Assembly (NCBI RefSeq): GCF_002797895.1
Contig: NZ_PGES01000001.1
Span: 4,092,001-4,156,000 of the forward strand
From: Janthinobacterium sp. 67
GTDB lineage: Bacteria; Pseudomonadota; Gammaproteobacteria; Burkholderiales; Burkholderiaceae_D
Direction: 5' to 3'
Length of the DNA: 64,000 nucleotides
A model generated the notes under the pieces. That model worked only from the letters and a program-made list of their open reading frames with translations. It was not told the origin of the DNA and did not search any database. Each line of letters opens with the position of its first letter. Within the stretch, counting starts at the first letter, position 1. The position numbers and the translations under genes are program-made. Positions 49,023 through 57,102 of the stretch are shown here, piece after piece.

Positions 49023-50008
49023 AACAACGCGAAGTCCAACTGGCCCTGCTGATCGTGCTGCTGGTGCTGCTGGTGGGCCTGCGTTCGCCCGTCTTCCTGA
49101 CCCTGGGCAGCCTGTCCAGCCTGCTTACCGACAGCACCTTGCTGATCATGCTGGCGCTGACGCAAATGTTCGTCATCATCACGCGCGGCATCGACCTGTC
49201 CGTGGCGTCCAACCTGGCCCTGTCGGGCATGCTGTCGGCCCTGCTGGCCGTGCACCATCCGCAGTTGCCGCTGGCGCTGGTGATCCTGGCGGCGCTGGGC
49301 ATCGGCCTGCTGCTGGGGCTGCTCAACGGCTACCTGATCGGCTACCTGGACTTGCCGCCCATCGTCGTGACTCTGGGCACCATGAGCGTGTACCGGGGCC
49401 TCGTATTCGTGCTGTCGGGCGGCGCCTGGGTGTCCTCGCACCAGATGCCGGCCGCCTTCATCGATTTCCCATTGACACGGCTGCTGGGCGTGACCCACCT
49501 CGTGTGGATCGCCGCCGCCGCCATCGTGCTGACCTGCTACCTGGCCCGCTACACGCGCTTCGGGCGCGACCTGTATGCGATCGGCAACCAGCCGCAGGCG
49601 GCCCGCTATGTCGGCATCGCCACGGCGCGGCGCCTGCTGTGGACGTATGGACTGTCGGGCCTGATGGCCGGCCTGTGCGGCTATCTGTGGGTGGCGCGCT
49701 ATGCCGTCGCGTATTCGGAAATCGCCTACGGCTTTGAATTTACCGTGATCGCCGCCTGCGTGATCGGCGGCATCAGCATCGCCGGCGGCGCCGGCACGGT
49801 GGGCGGCGCGGTGCTCGGCTCGCTGTTCCTGGCCGTCATCAACAACGCCTTGCCCATCGTCAAAGTCTCGCCGTTCTGGCAAAGCGCGCTGACGGGCATC
49901 GTGATCCTCACGGCCGTGCTGCTCAATGCGCGCGGCAACAAGAACACGGGCCGCCAGATCCTGCCGCTGGCGCGGCTCACCCCTACGACCCACAGGAGCG
50001 CCACGTGA
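49010..50008 (+). CDS. rhaP: Rhamnose ABC transporter permease 1
   Basis: A 332-residue BPD-type 2 permease with eight to ten helices; IITRGIDLSVASNLALSGML and GFEFTVIAACVIGGISIAGGAGTVGG are the conserved loop and C-terminal family signatures. It overlaps both rhaT and rhaQ, as expected for coupled translation of a transporter. Confidence 0.92.
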   Translation: MRYLKQREVQLALLIVLLVLLVGLRSPVFLTLGSLSSLLTDSTLLIMLALTQMFVIITRGIDLSVASNLALSGMLSALLAVHHPQLPLALVILAALGIGLLLGLLNGYLIGYLDLPPIVVTLGTMSVYRGLVFVLSGGAWVSSHQMPAAFIDFPLTRLLGVTHLVWIAAAAIVLTCYLARYTRFGRDLYAIGNQPQAARYVGIATARRLLWTYGLSGLMAGLCGYLWVARYAVAYSEIAYGFEFTVIAACVIGGISIAGGAGTVGGAVLGSLFLAVINNALPIVKVSPFWQSALTGIVILTAVLLNARGNKNTGRQILPLARLTPTTHRSAT

Positions 50009-51042
50009 ACGCCACTGTCCCCACCTTGCACGGCAGCACGCCGGAGACGGCGCCCGTGCGCTCGCGCTACACCATCCTCGACCGCAAGGCGCACCGTCTG
50101 GGCCAGTATCTTGCCCACTGGGAAGCGTTATTGGCGCTGCTGCTGGTCGCCGTCTTCGCCGCCAACAGCGTGCTGCTGCCGCATTTCCTCGACGCCTACA
50201 ACCTGGCCGACAGCACTTTCAATTTCAGCGAGAAAGCGCTGATCGCGCTGCCGATGGCCTTGCTGATCATTTGCCGCGAAATCGACATTTCCGTCTCCGG
50301 CATCCTGGCCCTGTCGTCCGTGGCCATGGGCCTGGCGCACCACGCGGGTTTGCCGCCGGCAAGCCTGCTGTTTGTCGCGCTGGCCACCGGCGCCGCCTGC
50401 GGCTGCCTGAATGGCGTGCTGGTGACGCGCTTCGCCCTGCCATCGATCGTCGTGACGATCGGCACCGTGGCCCTGTTCCGCGGCCTGGCCAGCGTGATCC
50501 TGGGCGACCAGGCCTACACGGGCTATCCGCAACTGCTGATCGACTGGGGGCAAGGCTATTTCTTCGACATCGTGCCGCGCCCCTTCGTCATCCTGCTGGT
50601 CTTCACCGCCCTGTTCGCCGTGCTGCTGCATGCCACCAGCTGGGGCAGGCGCATCTACGCCATCGGCTGCAATCCTGGCGCGGCGCGCTTTTCCGGCGTG
50701 GCCGTGGACCGCTACCGCTTCGCCCTGTTCATGGCCACCGGCGCCATGGCGGGCCTGGCCGCCTGGCTGCTGACGGGACGCATCGGCAGCACGCGCCCGA
50801 ACATCGCCATGGGCTGGGAACTCGAAGTGATCACCATGGTCATCCTGGGCGGCGTGAGCATCGCCGGCGGCAAGGGCAGCATCGGCGGCGTGCTGCTGGC
50901 CGTGCTGTTGCTGGGCATGGTGACGTATGGCCTGGCGCTGCTGAATATTCCCGGCGTCATCATGACCATCGTCGTCGGCATCTTGCTGCTGATCACGATT
51001 GCGCTGCCGCGCCTGCTGAACCGCAAACACACACGAAAATAA
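50005..51042 (+). CDS. rhaQ: Rhamnose ABC transporter permease 2
   Basis: A 345-residue permease homologous to RhaP, with IICREIDISVSGILALSSVAMG and EVITMVILGGVSIAGGKGSIGG. It has a longer cytoplasmic N-terminus. The start overlaps the end of rhaP by four bases. Confidence 0.92.
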   Translation: MNATVPTLHGSTPETAPVRSRYTILDRKAHRLGQYLAHWEALLALLLVAVFAANSVLLPHFLDAYNLADSTFNFSEKALIALPMALLIICREIDISVSGILALSSVAMGLAHHAGLPPASLLFVALATGAACGCLNGVLVTRFALPSIVVTIGTVALFRGLASVILGDQAYTGYPQLLIDWGQGYFFDIVPRPFVILLVFTALFAVLLHATSWGRRIYAIGCNPGAARFSGVAVDRYRFALFMATGAMAGLAAWLLTGRIGSTRPNIAMGWELEVITMVILGGVSIAGGKGSIGGVLLAVLLLGMVTYGLALLNIPGVIMTIVVGILLLITIALPRLLNRKHTRK

Positions 51043-51045
51043 ACC

Positions 51046-51360
51046 ATGCAACAGATCGCTTTCAAGATGCAGCTGAAACCCGGCCATGCCGCCGAATATC
51101 AACGCCGCCACGACGCCATCTGGCCCGAGCTGGCCAGCCTGCTGCAGGAGTCCGGCGTGCGCGACTACAGCATCTTTCTCGATGAGGAGACGGGCGCGCT
51201 GTTCGCCGTGCTGCGCCGGGTGGACGGCCACGCGATGGAGGTGCTGCCGCAACATCCCGTGATGCGCCGCTGGTGGGCGCATATGGCCGACCTGATGGAA
51301 ACGCAGGCCGATGCCTCGCCCGTCGCCGTGCCCTTGCTCCCCGTGTTCCATCTCGCATAA
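51046..51360 (+). CDS. rhaU: L-rhamnose mutarotase
   Basis: A 104-residue protein of exact family length that interconverts rhamnose anomers. [12 protein letters not shown] (with the catalytic histidine), [19 protein letters not shown] and the closing [10 protein letters not shown] match RhaM/RhaU. It lies 3 bases after rhaQ. Confidence 0.95.
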   Translation: MQQIAFKMQLKPGHAAEYQRRHDAIWPELASLLQESGVRDYSIFLDEETGALFAVLRRVDGHAMEVLPQHPVMRRWWAHMADLMETQADASPVAVPLLPVFHLA

Positions 51361-51368
51361 GGACCACC

Positions 51369-52742
51369 GTGACCATCGACGCCACCGTAGTACTCGATAT
51401 CGGCAAGACCAATGCCAAGCTGACCTTGCTGGACGCCACGGGCGCCATCCTGGCCGAGCAGCGCCGCCCGAACCGCATCATTCAAACAGGACCGTACCCG
51501 CACCACGATACGGAAGGGCTGTGGGACTGGCTGCAAACGGGCCTGGCCGCCTTTTCTCGCCTGGCGCACGTCACCGCCATCGTGCCCGTCACGCATGGCG
51601 CCACGGCGGCGCTGGTCGACGCTGACGGCCTGGTGCTGCCCATCCTCGACTATGAATCGACCTTGCCGCAGGCACTGGCGGCAGAGTATGCCAGCTTGCG
51701 GCCGGCCTTTGCCGACAGCCTGTCGCCGCAATTGCCCTGTGGCCTGAACCTGGGCTTGCAACTGTTCTGGCTCGCCAAAACCTACCCGCAAGAATTTGCC
51801 CGCGCACGCCATATCCTGACCTATCCGCAATACTGGGCCTGGCGGCTATCGGGCGTGGCCGCCAGCGAAGTGACCTCGCTCGGTTGCCATACGGATTTGT
51901 GGCAGCCGCAGCAAGGGGCCTATTCGTCGCTGGTGGAGACGATGGCTTGGGCGCCGTTGTTTCCCCCGTTGCATGCGGCATGGACGGCGTTGGGACCCGT
52001 GCTGCCGCAGTGGCGCGAAAGCAATGGCTTGCTGCCCGATTGCCAGGTGCTGTGCGGCATCCACGACAGCAATGCCTCGCTGCTGCGCTACCTGGATGCG
52101 CAAGAGCAAGCCCAGCCGCGCACGGTCTTGTCGACCGGCACCTGGGTGATCGCCGCCGCCTTGGGCGCCCCCCTCGACCGGCTCGATGAAACGGCCGACA
52201 TGCTGGCCAATGTGCATGCGCTGGGCCAGCCCGTGGCCTGCATGCGCTTCATGGGCGGGCGCGAATTTGCCGTGCTGGCGGGCAGCGCGCCGCAAGTGTG
52301 CGGCATCGATGATATCGCCCGCCTGGTCAGCCAGGGTACGCTGGCGCTGCCCTGCTTTGCCGAGTCCGGCGGCCCCTTCGTCGGACAGGCGGGGCGCATT
52401 GCCGGACCGGCGCCACGTACGGCCCAGGAACGCTATGCGCTGGCCACCCTGTATTGCGCGCTGATGAGCGATTATTGCCTCGATGCCCTTGGCGCCCAGG
52501 GACCCGTGACGGTGGAAGGCAGCTTCACGGACAACCCGCATTTCGCCCCCTTGCTGGCGGCCTTGCGGCCAGGCCAGGAGGTTGCCGTCTCGCAGGATGC
52601 CAGCGGCACCACCTGCGGCGGCTGGATGCTGCACCGCTGGGGCGAAGTACCGGCGATGGCGGCGACGGTGCTGCCCATGATGGAAGTGGAAGGTTTGAAC
52701 GCGTACCGGGCGCAATGGAGGGCGATTTGCAGGTCGGATTAG
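51369..52742 (+). CDS. rhaK: L-rhamnulokinase (FGGY family)
   Basis: A 457-residue sugar kinase starting at GTG after AAGGA. VVLDIGKTNAKLTLLD is the first ATP-phosphate motif; GIHDSNASLLRYL and VLSTGTWVIAAAL are central FGGY motifs. It phosphorylates rhamnulose for RhaD; in the rhizobial system the kinase is also required for transport. The final codons (RSD and TAG) lie inside a REP-like repeat. Confidence 0.9.
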   Translation: MTIDATVVLDIGKTNAKLTLLDATGAILAEQRRPNRIIQTGPYPHHDTEGLWDWLQTGLAAFSRLAHVTAIVPVTHGATAALVDADGLVLPILDYESTLPQALAAEYASLRPAFADSLSPQLPCGLNLGLQLFWLAKTYPQEFARARHILTYPQYWAWRLSGVAASEVTSLGCHTDLWQPQQGAYSSLVETMAWAPLFPPLHAAWTALGPVLPQWRESNGLLPDCQVLCGIHDSNASLLRYLDAQEQAQPRTVLSTGTWVIAAALGAPLDRLDETADMLANVHALGQPVACMRFMGGREFAVLAGSAPQVCGIDDIARLVSQGTLALPCFAESGGPFVGQAGRIAGPAPRTAQERYALATLYCALMSDYCLDALGAQGPVTVEGSFTDNPHFAPLLAALRPGQEVAVSQDASGTTCGGWMLHRWGEVPAMAATVLPMMEVEGLNAYRAQWRAICRSD

Positions 52743-52800
52743 GTCCGCAGGACCGTCATCCGACAACGCCACCAGCGCCGGCCAACAATGTTGTCGGGTA
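52729..52800. repeat. REP-like repeat, fusing with the 3' end of rhaK
   Basis: GCAGGTCGGATTAG ... TCATCCGACA followed by CAACAATGTTGTCGGG. The right unit is incomplete. The first unit overlaps the last codons and the stop codon of rhaK, so the repeat supplies the present C-terminus. Confidence 0.75.
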
Positions 52801-52813
52801 AAACTGTGCGGGC

Positions 52814-52842
52814 AAAAAAAATGCCCTGTCCGCAGACAGGGC
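52814..52842 (-). terminator. Rho-independent terminator of the BON-protein gene
   Basis: On the minus strand GCCCTGTC-TGCG-GACAGGGC is followed by A and a run of seven or eight T residues, 31 bases after the BON gene stop. Confidence 0.88.
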
Positions 52843-52872
52843 AACCCGGAGTAAAGTACAGCGCGAGCGGGA

Positions 52873-53235
52873 TTAACCGGCGGCTTTGACTTTCAGCTCG
52901 TTCTTGATTTCTTTCACGCCGCTCACGGAAGCGACGATCTGCACGACGCGGTCACCCGCTTCGGCGCTCGGTACCTCGCCCGACAGGACGACGACACCTT
53001 GCTGGGTTGCTACCTTGACTGGCAGGGCGGCGGCTTGCGCATCAGCGCTCAGGGCGGCCTTGGCCGAGGAAGTGATGGTTTCATCAGGGACGGCTGCGGC
53101 AGCGTTGGCGGCCACGACGGTGTCAGCAGGAGCTTGTGCTTTTGGTGCGGAGTCAGCGGCATGCGAAGCGGTGATCGAGGCGCCCGACAGTACGATAGCG
53201 GCAACCAGGGTATTGAACAGTTTCGATGTTTGCAT
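52873..53235 (-). CDS. Periplasmic BON-domain protein
   Basis: A 120-residue exported protein with a signal peptide (ASITASHA-AD) and one BON domain (SAKAALSADAQAAALPVKVA, GVVVLSGEVPSAEAGDRVV, VSGVKEIKNELKV), like OsmY-type envelope stress proteins. Start 53235 follows GAGGAA. A sigma-54 promoter and two GlrR boxes lie upstream, so it is probably controlled by the neighbouring glr system. Confidence 0.9.
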   Translation of the reverse strand: MQTSKLFNTLVAAIVLSGASITASHAADSAPKAQAPADTVVAANAAAAVPDETITSSAKAALSADAQAAALPVKVATQQGVVVLSGEVPSAEAGDRVVQIVASVSGVKEIKNELKVKAAG

Positions 53236-53311
53236 GGTAGTTCCTCTCAATGAAGTTAAAAGCTTCTTACTTGGATAAAGCAACACTTTGAAGCGTCACA
53301 CCTACCCATAC

Positions 53312-53327
53312 AGCAAGCGCCGTGCCA
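53312..53327 (-). promoter_or_regulatory. Sigma-54 (-24/-12) promoter of the BON gene
   Basis: On the minus strand TGGCACG-GCGC-TTGCT matches the sigma-54 consensus TGGCACG-N4-TTGCW exactly. Transcription would start near 53301 and give a leader of about 65 bases before the BON gene. Confidence 0.85.
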
Positions 53328-53420
53328 GCTTTTAAATTCCATTCAAAATCAACGACTTAGCTTTACACTCGATTTTTTCAGCCCGTTTCCCGGCGATCTG
53401 GCCCGAAAAACGGGGCTTTT

Positions 53421-53438
53421 TGTCGCCTGGCAGCGACA
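53421..53438. promoter_or_regulatory. GlrR-type enhancer box 1
   Basis: TGTCGCCTGGCAGCGACA: a perfect TGTC-N10-GACA palindrome, the site known for GlrR in enterobacteria, about 120-140 bases upstream of the predicted sigma-54 start. Confidence 0.8.
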
Positions 53439-53497
53439 GCTTGTGGCAGGAACGTCAATGTTCCACACCAAGCCACTGATTTATAACGCTTTATTTT

Positions 53498-53515
53498 TGT
53501 CGCTATTCAGCGACA
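53498..53515. promoter_or_regulatory. GlrR-type enhancer box 2
   Basis: TGTCGCTATTCAGCGACA: a second perfect TGTC-N10-GACA site, sharing the TGTCGC/GCGACA arms with box 1. It overlaps the last codons and stop of glrR, about 200 bases upstream of the sigma-54 start. Confidence 0.75.
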
Positions 53516-54870
53516 GGGTCGCCATCGCCCCGAAACAGGGCCGGCGTCAGCTCGTATTTCTGCAATAAACGGTAGAACTCCGTGCGGTTGCGGTCGGCCA
53601 GGCGGGCCGCGTCGGCCACGTTGCCGTCCGTCAGGCGCAGCAGCTGAATCAGGTAGTCGCGCTCGAAGCGCTGCTTGGCTTCGTTGTAGCTGAGCGCTTC
53701 CAGGGACGGCACGCGCAGGGCGCGCTGCACCAGGCTCAAGGGCACCAGCGGCGCCGTGGCCAGCGCGCACACTTGCTCGACGACATTGACCAGCTGGCGC
53801 ACATTGCCGGGCCATGGCGCGGCCACCAGCGCCGTCAAGGCGTCGGGCGCAAAACCGTTCAGCGGTTTTTGATACTTGGCCGCCAGCTTCTGCAGGAAAT
53901 GGTTGGCCAGCAGGGCGATATCTTCGCGGCGCTCGGCCAGCGGCGGCAGGGTCAAGGTCACGACGTTGAGGCGGTAATACAGGTCTTCGCGGAATTGCCC
54001 CTCGGTCATCGCCACGTCGAGGTCGCGGTGCGTGGCCGACAACAGGCGCACGTCCACCGGACGCGTCTGGTCGGCGCCGACGGGGCGCACGGCACGCTCC
54101 TGCAGCACGCGCAGCAGTTTCACCTGCAGCGGCAAGGGCATGTCGCCGATCTCATCCAAAAACAGGGTGCCGCCATCGGCCGCCTGGAACAAGCCTTCGC
54201 GGTTGCCGACGGCGCCCGTAAACGATCCCTTCACGTGACCGAACAGTTCCGATTCCAGCAGCTGCTCGGGAATGGCGCCGCAGTTGACGGCGATAAACGG
54301 CGCCTTGGCGCGGCGGCTGGCGTTGTGCAGCGCGCGCGCCAGCAATTCCTTGCCCGTTCCGCTGGGGCCGCGGATCAAGATGCTGGCGTCGGACCCCGCC
54401 ACCAGCTTGGCTTCGGCCAGCAGCTCGGCCATCTGCGAACTGCGGCTGATCAGCTCGGCACGCCAGCTCTCGTCGCCGGACGCTTGCGCCGGCATGACGG
54501 TGGACAAGTTGATGGCATACGCCACTTTTTCCATCAAGAGCTTGCCGTCGAACGGTTTCGTCAGGTAGGCAAACGCGCCGCGCGCCGTCGCGTCGACGGC
54601 GTCGGGAATCGTGCCGTGCGCCGTCAAGAGAATCACGGGCAGGGCCGCATGCTGGCGGCGGATTTCATCGAACAGGGCCAGGCCGTCGCGGCCCGGCAAT
54701 TGCACGTCGGTAATGACCAGGGCCGGCAATTCCACGGCCAGGCGCGCCAGCGCCGCTTCCGCGCTGCCCACGGCCGTCACGCGATAGTTGCCCGCCTTCA
54801 AGCGGATGGTCAGCAAACGCAGCAGGTCTGGATCGTCGTCGACCAATAAAATGTGGGGGTGTTCGCTCAT
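53503..54870 (-). CDS. glrR: Sigma-54-dependent response regulator GlrR
   Basis: A 455-residue NtrC-type activator: a receiver (ILLVDDDPDLLRLL, phospho-Asp in VITDVQLPG), an AAA+ domain (Walker A GPSGTGKELLARAL, Walker B GGTLFLDEIGDM, WPGNVRQLVN) and a Fis-type helix-turn-helix with NVADAARLADRNRTEFYRLL. The sigma-54 contact loop reads GSFTGA rather than GAFTGA. DNRTEFY-like C-terminus and gene order identify it as GlrR/QseF. It overlaps qseG by four bases. Confidence 0.93.
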   Translation of the reverse strand: MSEHPHILLVDDDPDLLRLLTIRLKAGNYRVTAVGSAEAALARLAVELPALVITDVQLPGRDGLALFDEIRRQHAALPVILLTAHGTIPDAVDATARGAFAYLTKPFDGKLLMEKVAYAINLSTVMPAQASGDESWRAELISRSSQMAELLAEAKLVAGSDASILIRGPSGTGKELLARALHNASRRAKAPFIAVNCGAIPEQLLESELFGHVKGSFTGAVGNREGLFQAADGGTLFLDEIGDMPLPLQVKLLRVLQERAVRPVGADQTRPVDVRLLSATHRDLDVAMTEGQFREDLYYRLNVVTLTLPPLAERREDIALLANHFLQKLAAKYQKPLNGFAPDALTALVAAPWPGNVRQLVNVVEQVCALATAPLVPLSLVQRALRVPSLEALSYNEAKQRFERDYLIQLLRLTDGNVADAARLADRNRTEFYRLLQKYELTPALFRGDGDPVAE

Positions 54871-55409
54871 TTCGGCGCTCCCGCGGCAGGGCGCACGGAC
54901 AGGCTGCGCTCGATGTTTTTCAGCGCTTCGAGTTTTTCATTGAGCAAGTCGTTGCGGCGCTGGGCGTCGCGCAGCTGCGTGTTGAGCTTGTCGATGCTCT
55001 CTTCCTGGCGGCGCAGTTCCGCATACTGGCTGCCCAGCAATTGGGCCAGCGGCGCCAGCAGTTGCGCATCCTTGCCCGTGGCCGTAGCCAGCGGTTCCAA
55101 CAGCGCCTGCGCGCGGGCCAGGTCGCCGGACCCGCGCAAGGCCGCTTGCAGCATGGCGCGGCGTATCGTGTTCTGCGGCGCATGGTCCGCTTTCGCCAGG
55201 TCCAGCTGCGCTTTCGCCAGCTCCGACGGCGTCATCAGGCGCAAGGCGCTTTGATACGCAAGCAGTTCGGTGAGCTGGGGATCGGCCACCACCAGCACGC
55301 GCGGCGGCGTTTGCACCAGCACGGGCGTCTGGATGGGGGGCTTGGCGGCACAAGCGACCAACAGCAGCGCGCAGGCGGCCATGGCGGCCAGGGAAATTCT
55401 CGTCATCAT
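54867..55409 (-). CDS. qseG: QseG-like lipoprotein of the glr operon
   Basis: A 180-residue lipoprotein with lipobox LLVAC near residue 20, then a helical, coiled-coil-prone C-terminal half (ELRRQEESIDKLNTQLRDAQ, LLNEKLEALKNIERSL). The position between kinase and regulator is that of E. coli QseG, an outer-membrane lipoprotein that tunes the kinase. Sequence similarity alone would be weak; the name rests on context. Confidence 0.75.
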   Translation of the reverse strand: MMTRISLAAMAACALLLVACAAKPPIQTPVLVQTPPRVLVVADPQLTELLAYQSALRLMTPSELAKAQLDLAKADHAPQNTIRRAMLQAALRGSGDLARAQALLEPLATATGKDAQLLAPLAQLLGSQYAELRRQEESIDKLNTQLRDAQRRNDLLNEKLEALKNIERSLSVRPAAGAPK

Positions 55410-56818
55410 AAGGGCAGTTCTATCCGAAAATGCGCGCCGGCGGGGCGCGGTAAAAGAGTGACGCTGCCATCGTGGGCGGCGATATATTCGCGCACGATGG
55501 ACAGGCCGATGCCATTGCCGTTGCGCGCGCCGGCCGCCTGGCGCACTCCCTGGTAAAACGGTTCAAAAATACGCGCGGCATCCTCGGGCGCCACGCCGGC
55601 GCCCTCGTCGATGCAGTCGATGCGCACGCGGCCGCCTTCGCAAGACAAGCTAAAGCGCACGGTGCCGCCTTCCGGGCTGAAGCGCACGGCATTCGACAGC
55701 AAATTCGCCAGCGCCGTCGCCAGCTTGTCGCGGTCGGCCTGCACGATCAGGGACTCGCCCAGCACCTCGACCGTCAAACGGCGCGCCAGCCATTGCAGGC
55801 GCTGCCCGGCCACCACATCTTGCAGCAAGACGAGCAAGTCGACCTTGCTGTGCGCCAGATGCTGGGCGTCAAAAGCGGCGGTATTGTAGCGCAGCAAGTC
55901 CTCGATCTGGGTTTGCAAGGACGCCGTGTTTTGCTGCAGGATGCCGGCGATTTCGCGCTGGCTGTCGCTGAGCTTGCCGGCCACCTCGTCTTCCAGCAAG
56001 GCCACGCCTTCGCGCAGGGCCGCCAGCGGGGTCTTCAGCTCATGCGAAATGTGGCGCAGAAAACGTTCCTTGTCGGCATCGAGGTCGGCCAGGCGCTGGC
56101 GCAGCCAGTCCAGCTGCTGGCCCAGGCGGCGCGTGTCGGCCGGGCCGCCGACAACGATGGGCTGATCGTAGCGCTTGTCACCGAGGCGCTCGATGGCCGT
56201 CTTGATGCGGCGCAGCGGGCGCGACAACAGAAAGCCGAAGCAGGTGGCCAGCACGGCCGCCAGCAGCACGGCGCCGCCCACCAGCACGCCCAGCAGGCGG
56301 CGCTGGCGTTCCAGCTCGGCCAGCAGGGCGTCGTTGCGGCTGCCGATTTCCGTCTTGCTTTCACGCGCCAGGCTGTCATTGATTTGCGCCATGCGGGCGA
56401 ACGCGCGGTACACGACGGCGTGACCATCGCGCTTGCGGCGCTTGCCCGCCTGTAAGACTTCCCACGCCGATTGCGCCTGCACCGTCCATTCGTCGGCCAG
56501 CTGGGGAGCGAACTCGGGCGTGGCGCGGTTCAGCACTTGCAGCGCCGCCGCCGCTTCGTCGCGGGCCGCCGCGAAACGCTCGCGGAACACGGGATCATCG
56601 AGCACGAGAAACTGGCGCGCGCTGCGCTCCATGGCCAGGGTGCGCTCGGACAGGCGCTGCGACTGTTCCGTCAGGGTAATCGCCTGCGCCGCCGTCTCGC
56701 GCCCCAGCCGCGCCAGATGTTCCAGGGTCAGCAGGGCTTGCACGGAGGTGGCCGTCAAAATGCCCGTCGTCAAAATGAAGGCGGCAAATAACAGTTGGCG
56801 AAAGGAAAGTCGAGACAA
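55406..56818 (-). CDS. glrK: Sensor histidine kinase GlrK
   Basis: A 470-residue membrane kinase. Helix 1 (about 7-29), a helical periplasmic domain, helix 2 (about 178-200), HAMP, HisKA with RHISHELKTPLAALREGV, and HATPase with LSNAVRFSPEGG and NGIGLSIVREYI. It should phosphorylate GlrR in response to envelope state. It leads the glrK-qseG-glrR operon, with four-base overlaps at each junction. Confidence 0.92.
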   Translation of the reverse strand: MSRLSFRQLLFAAFILTTGILTATSVQALLTLEHLARLGRETAAQAITLTEQSQRLSERTLAMERSARQFLVLDDPVFRERFAAARDEAAAALQVLNRATPEFAPQLADEWTVQAQSAWEVLQAGKRRKRDGHAVVYRAFARMAQINDSLARESKTEIGSRNDALLAELERQRRLLGVLVGGAVLLAAVLATCFGFLLSRPLRRIKTAIERLGDKRYDQPIVVGGPADTRRLGQQLDWLRQRLADLDADKERFLRHISHELKTPLAALREGVALLEDEVAGKLSDSQREIAGILQQNTASLQTQIEDLLRYNTAAFDAQHLAHSKVDLLVLLQDVVAGQRLQWLARRLTVEVLGESLIVQADRDKLATALANLLSNAVRFSPEGGTVRFSLSCEGGRVRIDCIDEGAGVAPEDAARIFEPFYQGVRQAAGARNGNGIGLSIVREYIAAHDGSVTLLPRPAGAHFRIELPL

Positions 56819-57102
56819 GGTAGGCGCCTTCGGTTCAGTCTGGAGAGAGTAAAAGGCGCATGGTACGCTAAGCCTTCATCGCGGGGCGCCAGCTGTCAAA
56901 AATGGCCAACCTGACAACATTGTTGCTTTTGCGTCCCACAAGCAAGCCTCGGCGGCGGCGCGCAGATACTCCTAGTACAATAGGGAAAAACTTCATACAG
57001 GCATCAAAGTGGCCCCGGCCCTGGCATTACGCCGCTTTGCCCCCACATGTGATGCAGCCCCACCGACACTCCGAATCACCTACCGCAGAGATCCCATACC
57101 GC

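Noticed and set aside
56894..56916. Possible GlrR box upstream of glrK (TGTC ... GACA)
   Set aside because: The spacer is 15 bases rather than 10, and there is no sigma-54 promoter beside it.
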